Assembly: GCA_022572335.1 (NCBI GenBank)
Contig: JACZWD010000130.1
Location: 1 to 7,652 of the forward strand
Length of the DNA: 7,652 nucleotides
DNA from: Pseudomonadota bacterium
Lineage (GTDB): Bacteria > Pseudomonadota > Alphaproteobacteria > Rhodospirillales > 2-02-FULL-58-16
Reading direction: 5' to 3'
Shown: positions 1 through 6,881 of the stretch, piece after piece
How positions within the stretch are numbered: the first letter of the stretch is position 1
Layout of the letters: the number at the start of each line of letters is the position of its first letter
The notes under the pieces: generated by a model
Database searches by the model: none
What the model saw: only the letters and a program-made list of their open reading frames with translations
Told to the model about the DNA's origin: nothing
Translations under genes and position numbers: made by a program

Positions 1-676
1 CGTCCAGCAGCGCCCTGCCCTCCTCCGCCGGCAGGCCTTCGATGCCGGTGACGGTGCTGGGATCGATGTACAGCGACGTGCGGCCGGTGAGCGGATGGAC
101 CTGGGTCAGCGCATGGGTGACGTCGGGAGTTTCCTTCCTGACCTCTTCGGGAAGCGGCTTTTCGTCCTCGTAGCCGGTCACCCGCCGGGCGTAGCTGAAG
201 ATGCCCCGGCGCCCCGCGATCCTGTCCTTGATGCGCCGGGGCAGGGCCTCGTAGGCGAGCTGGAGGTTGGCGAAATAGGTGTTGCCGCCGTCGCCCGGAA
301 CCTCGACGGCATAAAGGAACGTGCCCGTCGCCGGGCGGGCCCGGTAGGACTGGTCCGTGTGCCAGGCGACCTCGCCGCTGCCCGGACGCCCGATGGGCCT
401 GCCGTCGGCGTCTTTCAGGTTGGAGATGTGGGTGACCTCGGGGCGCGCGTTCGACGCCCAGTCGGCGCGCACGATGGCGACCGGTTCGCCGAACCGGGCG
501 GCGAACGCCACCAGTTCGTCCTCGGTCAGGACTTGGCGGCGGAAAACGAGAACGCCGCAAGTGCTCCATGCCTCCCGGATCGCCTCGACGGCCGCCCGGT
601 CGAGGTCCGACCACAACTCCAGGCCGGCGACCTCGCCGGCGAAGCCGCCGTCCACGGGGGTAACGGTAAGAGCCAT
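1..676 (-). CDS. TauD/TfdA-family Fe(II)/2-oxoglutarate-dependent dioxygenase (3' end outside window)
   Basis: The minus strand reads open from an ATG at 676-674 to the window edge, giving 225 residues with no stop. The protein has the TauD/TfdA fold signature: an N-terminal segment ending in GVLVFRRQ (residues 41-48), an FGEP motif (62-65), the iron-binding HxD motif in EVAWHTDQSYR (His106, Asp108), a GDGGNTYFAN segment (128-137) and the late VHPLTGRTSLYID segment (193-205). The distal iron-ligand His and the 2-oxoglutarate-binding Arg expected near residues 245-270 lie beyond the edge; the family is usually about 270-300 residues, so roughly 50-60 are missing. These enzymes hydroxylate a substrate using O2 and 2-oxoglutarate, releasing succinate and CO2; taurine, alkylsulfonates, phenoxyacetates and carnitine-type compounds are known substrates, and the sequence does not decide between them. 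An AGGAGGG Shine-Dalgarno sequence (686-692) sits 9 bases before the ATG and supports this start. It is the last visible gene of the minus-strand run, 37 bases after the HIRAN gene. Confidence 0.9.
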   Translation of the reverse strand, partial: MALTVTPVDGGFAGEVAGLELWSDLDRAAVEAIREAWSTCGVLVFRRQVLTEDELVAFAARFGEPVAIVRADWASNARPEVTHISNLKDADGRPIGRPGSGEVAWHTDQSYRARPATGTFLYAVEVPGDGGNTYFANLQLAYEALPRRIKDRIAGRRGIFSYARRVTGYEDEKPLPEEVRKETPDVTHALTQVHPLTGRTSLYIDPSTVTGIEGLPAEEGRALLD

Positions 677-685
677 GGAAGCGGT

Positions 686-692
686 CCCTCCT
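686..692 (-). promoter_or_regulatory. Shine-Dalgarno site of the dioxygenase gene
   Basis: On the minus strand this reads AGGAGGG, ending 9 bases before the ATG at 676. It is the strongest ribosome-binding site in the window and fixes the start of the dioxygenase gene. Confidence 0.8.
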
Positions 693-694
693 GT

Positions 695-724
695 CCCCGG
701 CGCCGGGATAGCGCTACCGGGGTC
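695..724 (-). promoter_or_regulatory. GC-rich dyad between the HIRAN and dioxygenase genes
   Basis: The sequence contains CCCCGG and CCGGGG arms around a 16-base interior (about 695-722). The interior also holds a perfect 12-bp palindrome, CCCGGCGCCGGG (696-706 region), and the palindrome TAGCGCTA. The dyad overlaps the stop codon of the HIRAN gene and lies just upstream of the dioxygenase Shine-Dalgarno site. No T-run follows, so it is not a standard intrinsic terminator. It could modulate translation or mRNA stability between the two genes. Function is inference. Confidence 0.35.
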
Positions 725-1067
725 TGTAAATTCCGATCTTGATATTTACGCCGCGCGTCTTTTTAGCAAAGAATCCGCCGCCGGTCAGGTCGCTGATTTC
801 GGCGGAAAAATCCTTACCGGCTGCGGCGTCACGGACAAGATCGGATGCCAGATCGCGGTTGAGAAACCCTATCTGCTCGCCTGTTTCGCGGCGGTGAACA
901 GCAATCGCGTTGGGATCATGGCGATTGTTCGGTTGGTGGATCAGCTCCAGGTCCTCGCCGATCTTGCAGCGGGCAATGATGTCCTGGCGGGACGAGCCAT
1001 CGGGGTTGCTTTTTGTGACGCCAACGACTTTTGTAAAAAACTCTTTATCGGGTGTTCGTTCGACCAC
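714..1067 (-). CDS. Small stand-alone HIRAN-domain protein
   Basis: A 117-residue protein that is almost entirely a HIRAN domain. Recognisable features, in order: the entry strand EFFTKVVGVT (residues 9-18), NPDGSSRQDII with the conserved Arg-Gln pair, G-DLELIHQPNNRHDPNAIAV with the typical P-N-x-x-D-P-N-A-I-A-V core, IGFLNRDLA, and a C-terminal LTGGG-RGVNIKI strand. In eukaryotic HLTF/Rad5 the HIRAN domain binds 3' single-stranded DNA ends; isolated bacterial HIRAN proteins are mostly uncharacterised, so a DNA-end-binding role is only a family-based guess. The start is a GTG (1067-1065). It is the only initiator available after an in-frame TGA (1082-1080), and there is no convincing Shine-Dalgarno site, so the start is uncertain. 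The gene follows the CoA-transferase by 60 bases on the same strand. Its codons (AAA, TTT, ACA, ATT) and A/T runs are unlike the neighbours, which suggests recent acquisition. Confidence 0.8.
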   Translation of the reverse strand: MVERTPDKEFFTKVVGVTKSNPDGSSRQDIIARCKIGEDLELIHQPNNRHDPNAIAVHRRETGEQIGFLNRDLASDLVRDAAAGKDFSAEISDLTGGGFFAKKTRGVNIKIGIYRPR

Positions 1068-1090
1068 TGTACGTAATTCTCATGCCGGGT

Positions 1091-1131
1091 TGTCCCGCTA
1101 GGTACAAAAGAGTTTTAAAATGTCCGGCTAG
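1091..1131. repeat. Direct repeat TGTCC(C/G)GCTAG, two copies 30 bp apart
   Basis: TGTCCCGCTAG at 1091-1101 and TGTCCGGCTAG at 1121-1131 match at 10 of 11 positions. They are spaced exactly 30 bases start to start, about three helical turns, and separated by an A/T-rich stretch (GTACAAAAGAGTTTTAAAA). Such phased short repeats resemble the multiple transposase-binding repeats at the ends of IS21-like insertion sequences, or a tandem operator. No transposase gene is in the window. The second copy overlaps the stop codon of the CoA-transferase gene. The mobile-element reading is inference. Confidence 0.5.
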
Positions 1132-2354
1132 ATCACGCTCCGCTGGCGCAAATCCGCCAGGTCCTTTTCGTCCAGCCCGAGAATCTCCTCCATGACTTCG
1201 TCGGTGTGCTGGCCGAGGGTGGGCGGAGGATACCGGTGCGAGGCCGGGGTCGCCGACATCCGGATCGGACTGGCGATCAGGCGAACCGGTGCGTCGCCGG
1301 TTTCCGGATGGTCCATCTCGATTTCCATGCCGCGGGCTTTGACCTGGGGGTCGGCGAACACCTGGTCGATGGTGTTGATCGGCCCGCAGCTGACGTTCAG
1401 GGCCTCCAGCCCGTCGAGCCAGTGGCGCGACGGATGCCCGGCGACGATCGGAACCAGCCTGCCGATAAGGTCGTCGCGGTTGCGCACGCGCGCGCCGTTG
1501 GTGCGGAACCTGTCGTCCGACGCCAGTTCCGGCACGCCGGCGAACTCGCAGAAACGCTGGAACTGGGCGTCGTTGCCGACGGCCAGGATGATGTTCCCGT
1601 CGGCGGTGGCGAAGGATTCGTAAGGCACGATGTTGGGATGGGCGTTGCCCAGGCGCTTCGGCGCCTCGCCGGTGGCAAGGTAATTGAGCCCCATGATGGT
1701 CAGCGTCGCCACCTGGGTGTCGAGCATGCCGATGTCGATGTACTGTCCCTCGCCGGTCACCTCGCGGTGGCGCAGCGCGGCGTTGATGGCGATCGTGGCA
1801 TACAATCCGGCGATGATGTCGCCGATGGGGACGCCGCCCTTTTGCGGCCCTCCGTCGGCGGCGCCGGTCACGCTCATGAACCCGCCCATGGCCTGGATCA
1901 GGACGTCGTACCCGGGCCGGGTGGCATAGGGGCCGGTCTGGCCGAAACCGGTGATCGAACAATAGATCAGCTTCGGGCAGTCGGCCTTAATCTGCTCGTA
2001 GGACAGGCCGTACTTGGCCAGGCCGCCGACCTTGAAATTCTCCACCAGGATGTCGCAGGTGGCGATCAGCCGCCGCGCCAGGTCCTGGCCGTCGGGCGGC
2101 GTCAGGTCGAGGGTGATGGAGCGTTTGTTGCGGTTCGAGCTGCAGAAGTAGGCGCTCTCGCCGGTATCCTTTCCGTGGTCGTCCTTGATGAACGGGGGCG
2201 CGAAGTTGCGCGTGTCGTCGCCGCTGCCCGGCCGTTCGACCTTGATCACGTCCGCGCCCAGGTCGCCGAGGATTTGCGTGCACGTCGGCCCGGCCAGGAT
2301 ACGGGTCAGGTCGAACACCCGAAGGTCGTGCAGGGGACCGGCGTTTCGTTTCAT
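1128..2354 (-). CDS. CaiB/BaiF-family class III CoA-transferase
   Basis: A 408-residue protein, the usual length for family III CoA-transferases (about 380-430), which move CoA between carboxylic acids through an aspartyl-CoA anhydride intermediate in the cytoplasm. Visible signatures are LRVFDLTRILAGPTCTQ (11-27), LGADVIKVERPGSGD (32-46), NRNKRSITLDL (74-84), DILVENF (101-107), YCSITGFGQTGP (131-142), and GVPIGDIIAGLYA (175-187). In that last motif Asp179 aligns with catalytic Asp169 of formyl-CoA transferase. The C-terminus ends in a family-typical LGEHTDE-like segment (GQHTDEV) and a final SVI. The substrate cannot be read from sequence; candidates include formyl-, succinyl-, mesaconyl- or carnitine-type CoA esters. 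The frame remains open upstream to 2615, but residues before the ATG at 2354 do not resemble the family, and AGAGG lies about 5 bases ahead of this ATG, so 2354 is preferred. It heads the minus-strand run leading to the HIRAN and dioxygenase genes. Confidence 0.93.
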   Translation of the reverse strand: MKRNAGPLHDLRVFDLTRILAGPTCTQILGDLGADVIKVERPGSGDDTRNFAPPFIKDDHGKDTGESAYFCSSNRNKRSITLDLTPPDGQDLARRLIATCDILVENFKVGGLAKYGLSYEQIKADCPKLIYCSITGFGQTGPYATRPGYDVLIQAMGGFMSVTGAADGGPQKGGVPIGDIIAGLYATIAINAALRHREVTGEGQYIDIGMLDTQVATLTIMGLNYLATGEAPKRLGNAHPNIVPYESFATADGNIILAVGNDAQFQRFCEFAGVPELASDDRFRTNGARVRNRDDLIGRLVPIVAGHPSRHWLDGLEALNVSCGPINTIDQVFADPQVKARGMEIEMDHPETGDAPVRLIASPIRMSATPASHRYPPPTLGQHTDEVMEEILGLDEKDLADLRQRSVI

Positions 2355-2490
2355 GTCGCCTCTGTCGATTTGGTGGAAAGGAGCGGCGCATGGTCGGTAG
2401 GGCCGCGGCGCCTGCCTGCGCGAAGCCGGGGCTCCCGCCTCCCGAAGTCGTACGGAGGGCAGGCCGCTCCGGCGAAGGCAGGCCCGGGCA

Positions 2491-2519
2491 ACCATAAACA
2501 ACCGGGCCGGCGGCGGCAA
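2491..2519 (-). promoter_or_regulatory. Candidate sigma-70-type promoter for the CoA-transferase gene
   Basis: On the minus strand there is a TTGCCG box (2519-2514), a 17-base spacer and a TATGGT box (2496-2491). Each box matches the sigma-70 consensus at four of six positions with ideal spacing. It would give a leader of roughly 130 bases before the ATG at 2354. Found by eye only, with no conservation evidence. Confidence 0.35.
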
Positions 2520-2653
2520 CCACCGGCCCGCCATGGCCCGGGCGGCACCCGTGGTCAGGCACCCTCTTGGCCGCTGTCGGGCGTTGACAAGCCGGTGCCC
2601 GATGGCGTCTTTCACACCCGCGTCCCGTTCCAGGCGCGGGACAGGGTTCCCGT

Positions 2654-2681
2654 GAACCGGTCCGTACCCTGGACCGGGTTC
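2654..2681. promoter_or_regulatory. Inverted repeat / hairpin upstream of the acylase gene
   Basis: CCGGTCC (2657-2663) and GGACCGG (2671-2677) form a perfect 7-bp stem with a 7-base loop. It can be extended by GAA/TTC (2654-2656 with 2679-2681) past one bulged G. No U-run follows on either strand, so a terminator is unlikely. It lies just before the AT-rich promoter-like segment and could be an operator or a leader structure. Function is inference. Confidence 0.4.
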
Positions 2682-2691
2682 GCGGCCAATT

Positions 2692-2757
2692 TATAGGTGC
2701 TTGTGAAGAGCCGCGCATAACCTATTGAAAAGGCGCATAAAACACCCCTACGCTATG
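2692..2757 (+). promoter_or_regulatory. AT-rich promoter-like segment ahead of the acylase gene
   Basis: This is the only AT-rich stretch of the intergenic region. A TATAGG box (2692-2697) could serve as a -10 element but has a poor -35 partner. A second arrangement is TTGAAA (2725-2730) with CTATGA about 18 bases later, which would make the ATG at 2755 nearly leaderless. I cannot choose between them; no clear Shine-Dalgarno site precedes either possible start codon. Confidence 0.25.
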
Positions 2758-5160
2758 AAAGGGCCGAAACGGATAATACGGGTGTTGGGATTGGCCGCCC
2801 TTTGGCTTGCCGTCCTCTTGCTCGTGGTGACCGCCGCCGGCGCCTACTGGGTTTTCACCTCCGTGCCCGACGCGGACGGGACCATGGAGGCCGCCGGCCT
2901 CGACGATGCCGTCGATATCGTGCGCGACGCCCGCGGCGTTCCCCACATCTACGCCGGCTCCGCGGCGGACGCCACCCTGGCCCTCGGTTTCGTCCACGCC
3001 CAGGACCGCCTGTGGCAGATGGAGATGATGCGCCGCCTTGGGGCCGGCCGTCTGGCCGAAGTGCTGGGGCCGCGCGCCCTTCCCTCGGACCGCTTCATGC
3101 GGGTGCTGGGGCTCAACCGCCTGACGGAGCGGCAATACGCCCGAATGGACCCGCAGGTGCGCCGGGCGCTGGTGTCCTATGCCGCCGGCGTCAACGCCTG
3201 GATCGAGGGACACAAAGGAGCGCTGCCGCCCGAGTTTCTTTTGCTGCGCTACGCGCCGGAGCCGTGGCGCCCCACCGATTCGCTTCTGTGGGCAAGGCTC
3301 ATGGCGCTCCGGCTCAGCGGCAACCGCAGGGACGAGATCCTGCGCGCCCGCCTCGCCGGCCGCCTGGCGCCCGAGAGGATCGCCGAGATGTGGCCTCCCT
3401 ACCCCGCCGGAGGGCCGGTGACGGCCGAGGATTTGGCGGGACTCTACAAGGGGTTGCCCCTGGATGCTCTGGCGGCGCTGGAGCCGGCGGGAACGCCGCG
3501 CGGCGCCTCCAACGCCTGGGTGGTGGCGGGAACGCGCACCGCGAGCGGCAAGCCGATCCTCGCCAACGATCCCCATCTCGGCTTCGGCGTCCCGATTTTG
3601 TGGTACCTGGCCCGCATCGTGGCCCCCGGCCTGGAGGTCGCCGGCGCCACCGCCCCCGGTGTCCCCTTTATGCTGCTCGGCCACAACCGCCGCATCGCCT
3701 GGGGCATGACCGGCACCCATGGCGACGTGGAGGACCTGTTCGTAGAGCGGCTCGATCCCGAGGACGGCGGCCGCTACATGACGCCCGGGGGGTATCGGCC
3801 CCTGGCCACGCGCGACGAGGTCATCGCCGTGCGCGACGCCGACGACGTGGTGGTGAAGGTGCGCCAGACCCGGCATGGCCCGGTGATTTCCGACGCGCCG
3901 GGCGAGGCGCCGGGCGTCGCCGGCGAGGGCCGGGTGCTGGCCCTCGCCGCCACCGCCCTCGATGAGGACGACCGCACGGTGGAGGCCCTGTACCGGCTCA
4001 ACCGGGCCGACGGCTGGGAGGACTTCGTTGCCGCCATGAAGGACTTCCACGCGCCCCAGATGAACGTGGTGTACGCCGATACCGAGGGCAACATCGGGTT
4101 CTACGCCGCCGGCCGGGTGCCCATGCGCAGGAGCGGCCAGGGCCGCGTTCCGTCGCGCGGCTGGACCGGGGAAGGCGACTGGGTCGGAGTCGTCCCCTTT
4201 GCCGAGCTGCCCAGGGCCTTCAACCCCGGCAAGGGGCGCATCGTCAACGCCAACAACAAGGTCGCTCCCGCCGGCTATCCCCACTTTATCTCCGACCACT
4301 GGGCGCCGCCCTACCGGGCGCGGCGCATCCTCGATCTCCTGGACGGAGGGCCCCAGTCGCTGGATAGCACGGCGGACATCCAGCGCGACACCCTGTCTCT
4401 CATGGCCCGGCACCTGCTGCCATTGATGCTCGACATCGACCCGGCCGGCGAGAGGGAACGCCGGGCGCTCGCCCTGATGCGCGATTGGGACGCGACCATG
4501 TCGCGCCGCCGGCCGGAGCCGCTGATCTTCGCCGCCTGGATGCGCGAACTCAACCGCGCCGTCTACGCCGACGAGCTGGGCGGCCTGTTCCCAAGCTTCT
4601 GGGGCTTCCGGCCCGCGTTCACCGCCTTCGTCCTGACCCGGCGCCGGGAATGGTGCGACGACGTCCGTACCTCCCCGGTGGAGGACTGCAAAAGCCGCAT
4701 CGCGGCGGCCCTGGAGGCGGCCCTCGATCAGCTTGCCGGGCGCTTCGGCGGGCGTTTCGAGGACTGGCGCTGGGGGGACATGCACCGGGCCCGGTTCCGC
4801 CACCGGATCTTCACCGGGCTGCCGGTGATCGGCCGCTTTGCCGATCTGGCGATCGCCACCGACGGCGGCGCCTATACGGTCAACCGGGGAGCCAGCCGCG
4901 TCGCCGATCCCGAACACCCGTTCGCCGACATCCACGGGCCGGGGTACCGCGCCATCTACGATCTCTCGGACCTGGCGCAATCGCGCTTCATGATCGCCAC
5001 GGGCCAGTCGGGCAATCCCCTGTCACCCCATTACGGGGACCTCATGGGCGACTGGCGCGACGGCCGTTACATGCGCCTGGGACTTAAACGCGGTGACCTG
5101 GAAGCGGTGGCCGAGGGCGTGTTCAGGCTTGTCCCCCCTGCCCCGCGGGCCACACAATGA
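2755..5160 (+). CDS. Penicillin-amidase-family (S45) N-terminal nucleophile acylase, membrane-targeted
   Basis: An approximately 801-residue precursor of the penicillin acylase / N-acyl-homoserine-lactone acylase superfamily. Residues about 7-30 form a hydrophobic export signal or membrane anchor (ending LLLVVTAAGAYW), so the enzyme acts in the periplasm or at the outer face of the inner membrane. The alpha-chain region carries VDIVRDARGVPHIYA (53-67) and LGFVHAQDRLWQMEMMRR (77-94). Self-cleavage is expected in RGASNAWVVAG, freeing Ser252 as the beta-chain nucleophile. HNRRIAWGMTGTHGDVEDLF follows from His310, and Asn437 in the MNVVYADTEGNIGFYA segment matches the oxyanion-hole Asn. The family hydrolyses amides such as penicillins, acyl-homoserine lactones, cephalosporin side chains and other N-acyl compounds; the true substrate is unknown. 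A TTG at 2725 is an alternative start (10 more residues), but the ATG gives a normal signal sequence. The threonine ammonia-lyase gene starts 9 bases after the stop. Confidence 0.93.
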   Translation: MKGPKRIIRVLGLAALWLAVLLLVVTAAGAYWVFTSVPDADGTMEAAGLDDAVDIVRDARGVPHIYAGSAADATLALGFVHAQDRLWQMEMMRRLGAGRLAEVLGPRALPSDRFMRVLGLNRLTERQYARMDPQVRRALVSYAAGVNAWIEGHKGALPPEFLLLRYAPEPWRPTDSLLWARLMALRLSGNRRDEILRARLAGRLAPERIAEMWPPYPAGGPVTAEDLAGLYKGLPLDALAALEPAGTPRGASNAWVVAGTRTASGKPILANDPHLGFGVPILWYLARIVAPGLEVAGATAPGVPFMLLGHNRRIAWGMTGTHGDVEDLFVERLDPEDGGRYMTPGGYRPLATRDEVIAVRDADDVVVKVRQTRHGPVISDAPGEAPGVAGEGRVLALAATALDEDDRTVEALYRLNRADGWEDFVAAMKDFHAPQMNVVYADTEGNIGFYAAGRVPMRRSGQGRVPSRGWTGEGDWVGVVPFAELPRAFNPGKGRIVNANNKVAPAGYPHFISDHWAPPYRARRILDLLDGGPQSLDSTADIQRDTLSLMARHLLPLMLDIDPAGERERRALALMRDWDATMSRRRPEPLIFAAWMRELNRAVYADELGGLFPSFWGFRPAFTAFVLTRRREWCDDVRTSPVEDCKSRIAAALEAALDQLAGRFGGRFEDWRWGDMHRARFRHRIFTGLPVIGRFADLAIATDGGAYTVNRGASRVADPEHPFADIHGPGYRAIYDLSDLAQSRFMIATGQSGNPLSPHYGDLMGDWRDGRYMRLGLKRGDLEAVAEGVFRLVPPAPRATQ

Positions 5161-5169
5161 AAGTCAGCC

Positions 5170-6387
5170 ATGACCCTTTCCCTTGACCACATCCGCGCCG
5201 CCGCCGAGGTGCTGGACGGCGAGGTCCTGCGCACGCCCTCAATCCCCTCGGAGACCATATCGGCCATGAGCGGGGCGCAGGTGGTTCTCAAGCTGGAGAA
5301 CCTGCAGCCCACCGGCTCCTTCAAGCCGCGCGGGGCGCTGGTCAGGCTGGCCGGCATGGACGCCGCCGCGGCCAAGGCCGGAGTCGTCGCGGCGTCGGCC
5401 GGCAATCACGCCCAGGGGGTGGCGTTCCACGCCCGCCGTCGGGGCATCCCGGCGACCATCGTCATGCCCGAGGGCACCTCGTTCACCAAGGTGGCGCGCA
5501 CCGAGGCGCTGGGCGCCCGCGTCGTGCTGCACGGCAGGGACCTGGGCGAGGCCGGGGACCATGCCCGGCACCTGGCCGACGCCGGGGGCCTTCAGTTCAT
5601 CCATCCCTACGACGACGAGAAGATCATCGCCGGCCAGGGCACCATCGGGCTCGAGATGCTGGCCGACCATCCCGACCTGGAGGTTATCGTGGTTCCCGTC
5701 GGCGGCGGCGGTTTGATCGCCGGCATCGCCACCGCCGCCAAGGCGCTCAAGCCCGGGATCGAGATCGTCGGCGTCGAGGCGGCCCTTTACCCGTCCATGG
5801 TCAACGCCCTGCGCGGCGAGGCGCCGGGCGGGAGCGGTCACAGCATCGCCGACGGCATCGCGGTCAAGGTTCCCGGAACCCTGACCCGGCCCATCATCGA
5901 AGAGCTGGTCTCGGAAATCCTGCTGGTCGACGAGGAGTCCCTGGAGCGGGCCGTGCAGACCTACCTGGAGGTCCAGCGCCTGGTTGTCGAGGGGGCGGGG
6001 GCGGCCGCCCTGGCCGCGCTCGTGGGTAATCCCGACCGTTTCCAGGGCAAAAAAGTGGGCCTCGTGGTTTCCGGCGGCAACATCGATTCCCGGCTGCTGT
6101 CTTCCGTCCTCATGCGGGGTCTGGTGCGCGCCGGGCGCCTGGTGAGCATGCGGGTCGAGATCACGGACGCCCCGGGGGTGCTCGCCAAGGTGGCCGGGTT
6201 GATCGGCGATTGCGGCGGCAACATCGTCGAAATCTATCACCAGCGCCTGTTCTACGACGTGCCCGTCAGGCTGGCCGAGGTCGATGTGGTCCTCGAAACC
6301 GTGGACCCGGAGCACGTGCGCGAACTCCTCCGGCGGCTCTCCGACGCCGGCTTCCCCACCCGGCTGTTGAGCAGCACGTCCGCCTAG
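5170..6387 (+). CDS. ilvA: Threonine ammonia-lyase (threonine dehydratase) with C-terminal ACT domain
   Basis: A 405-residue PLP enzyme that converts L-threonine (often also serine) to 2-oxobutyrate and ammonia, either at the head of isoleucine synthesis or in threonine breakdown. The PLP-binding Lys52 lies in PTGSFKPRGA (47-56). ASAGNHAQG (75-83) is the substrate loop, GGGGL (178-182) binds the cofactor phosphate, and SGGN (301-304) contacts the pyridine. A single ACT domain occupies about 326-402 (SMRVEITDAPGVLAKVAGLI onward), the usual place for allosteric control by isoleucine or valine. The architecture is longer than TdcB (about 330) and shorter than E. coli IlvA (514, two ACT-like modules); it is the common ~400-residue form in proteobacteria, so biosynthetic versus catabolic role is not settled. 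The symbol is by family. It begins 9 bases after the acylase stop with only a weak GAAAG ribosome site, suggesting translational coupling. Its stop overlaps the end of the converging flavin reductase gene. Confidence 0.94.
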   Translation: MTLSLDHIRAAAEVLDGEVLRTPSIPSETISAMSGAQVVLKLENLQPTGSFKPRGALVRLAGMDAAAAKAGVVAASAGNHAQGVAFHARRRGIPATIVMPEGTSFTKVARTEALGARVVLHGRDLGEAGDHARHLADAGGLQFIHPYDDEKIIAGQGTIGLEMLADHPDLEVIVVPVGGGGLIAGIATAAKALKPGIEIVGVEAALYPSMVNALRGEAPGGSGHSIADGIAVKVPGTLTRPIIEELVSEILLVDEESLERAVQTYLEVQRLVVEGAGAAALAALVGNPDRFQGKKVGLVVSGGNIDSRLLSSVLMRGLVRAGRLVSMRVEITDAPGVLAKVAGLIGDCGGNIVEIYHQRLFYDVPVRLAEVDVVLETVDPEHVRELLRRLSDAGFPTRLLSSTSA

Positions 6388-6866
6388 ATTTCTTCGCCAA
6401 GGCGGGCATAGGAGCCGCGGTAGTACAGCAAGGGGTTTCCGTCTTCGCTGTGCTCCATGCGGTTCACTTCGCCGATGACGACCACATGATCGCCCCCCTG
6501 GTGGACCGTTATCCGGGTGCATTCCAGGTTGGCCAGGCAACCGGGCAGGATGGGACAGCCGCTGTCCCAGGTCTCGTAGACGAGGTCCTTGAACTTGTCC
6601 TTGCGCCGGGTGGCGAAGGCGAGCGAGAGGGGGCGCTGGTCTTCTCCGAGCACGTTGATCGCAAACCGGTCGCCCTTGACGAAGGCGTCAAGGCAGACCG
6701 TGGTGTTGGCAAGGGAGATGAGCACCAGCGGCGGCCGCAGGGAAAGCGAGGTGAAGGCGTTTACGGTCACGCCGACGGGCGAGCCGTCCGGCATCAGGCC
6801 GGTGACCACGGTGACGCCCGTGGCGAAGCGCCCGAGGGCACCGCGGAATCGGCGCGAATCCAACAT
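6384..6866 (-). CDS. Flavin reductase-like FMN-binding domain protein (HpaC-type)
   Basis: A 160-residue protein that covers one complete flavin reductase-like domain. Such proteins use NAD(P)H to reduce FMN or FAD and hand the free reduced flavin to a separate monooxygenase. Family features visible: FRGALGRFATGVTVVTG near the N-terminus, GVTVNAFTSLSLRPPLVLISLA (FMN phosphate-binding loop), FAINVLGEDQ, a variable middle, and GDHVVVIGEV followed by PLLYYRGSYARLG at the C-terminus. The start is set at the ATG at 6866-6864; a GTG directly before it (6869) is an alternative adding one residue. GTGGGGG about 10 bases upstream is a loose ribosome site. No partner oxygenase gene is adjacent; the dioxygenase at the left end of the window is iron/2-oxoglutarate dependent and would not need it. 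It converges on the threonine lyase gene, overlapping by four bases at CTAG. Confidence 0.9.
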   Translation of the reverse strand: MLDSRRFRGALGRFATGVTVVTGLMPDGSPVGVTVNAFTSLSLRPPLVLISLANTTVCLDAFVKGDRFAINVLGEDQRPLSLAFATRRKDKFKDLVYETWDSGCPILPGCLANLECTRITVHQGGDHVVVIGEVNRMEHSEDGNPLLYYRGSYARLGEEI

Positions 6867-6881
6867 CACGCCGGCAGACCC

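Larger units (their letters stand above)
2355..2754. other. Divergent intergenic region without a supported gene
   Basis: These 400 bases separate the divergent CoA-transferase and acylase genes. Open frames crossing it on both strands are extensions or shadows with no family resemblance. The half nearer the CoA-transferase gene is very GC-rich. The last 70 bases before the acylase are clearly AT-richer (TTTATAGG, GCATAACC, TTGAAAAGG). The region holds a candidate promoter for each direction and a strong hairpin at 2654-2681, listed separately. Confidence 0.7.

Noticed and set aside
695..724. Intrinsic terminator after the HIRAN gene
   Set aside because: The GC-rich dyad lacks a following U-run and is immediately followed by a strong ribosome site and the dioxygenase gene on the same strand.
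95..742. Plus-strand open frame of 215 codons at the left end
   Set aside because: It is the antisense of the TauD/TfdA gene, which reads open through the window edge on the minus strand with an HxD iron site and a strong ribosome-binding site.
2355..2615. N-terminal extension of the CoA-transferase to 2615
   Set aside because: The 87 extra residues are Arg/Ala/Pro-rich and unlike the family, whose proteins begin close to the LRVFDLTRILAGP motif; a ribosome site precedes the ATG at 2354.
1206..2696. A 496-codon plus-strand open frame opposite the CoA-transferase
   Set aside because: Composition is typical of a high-GC antisense frame and no family resemblance is visible; the minus strand carries the complete CaiB/BaiF signature.
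2722..4980. A 752-codon open frame on the minus strand opposite the acylase gene
   Set aside because: It is the antisense shadow of a GC-rich gene: rich in Gly, Ala, His, Arg and Pro, with no recognisable motif, while the plus strand has an unmistakable S45 acylase with its catalytic residues.
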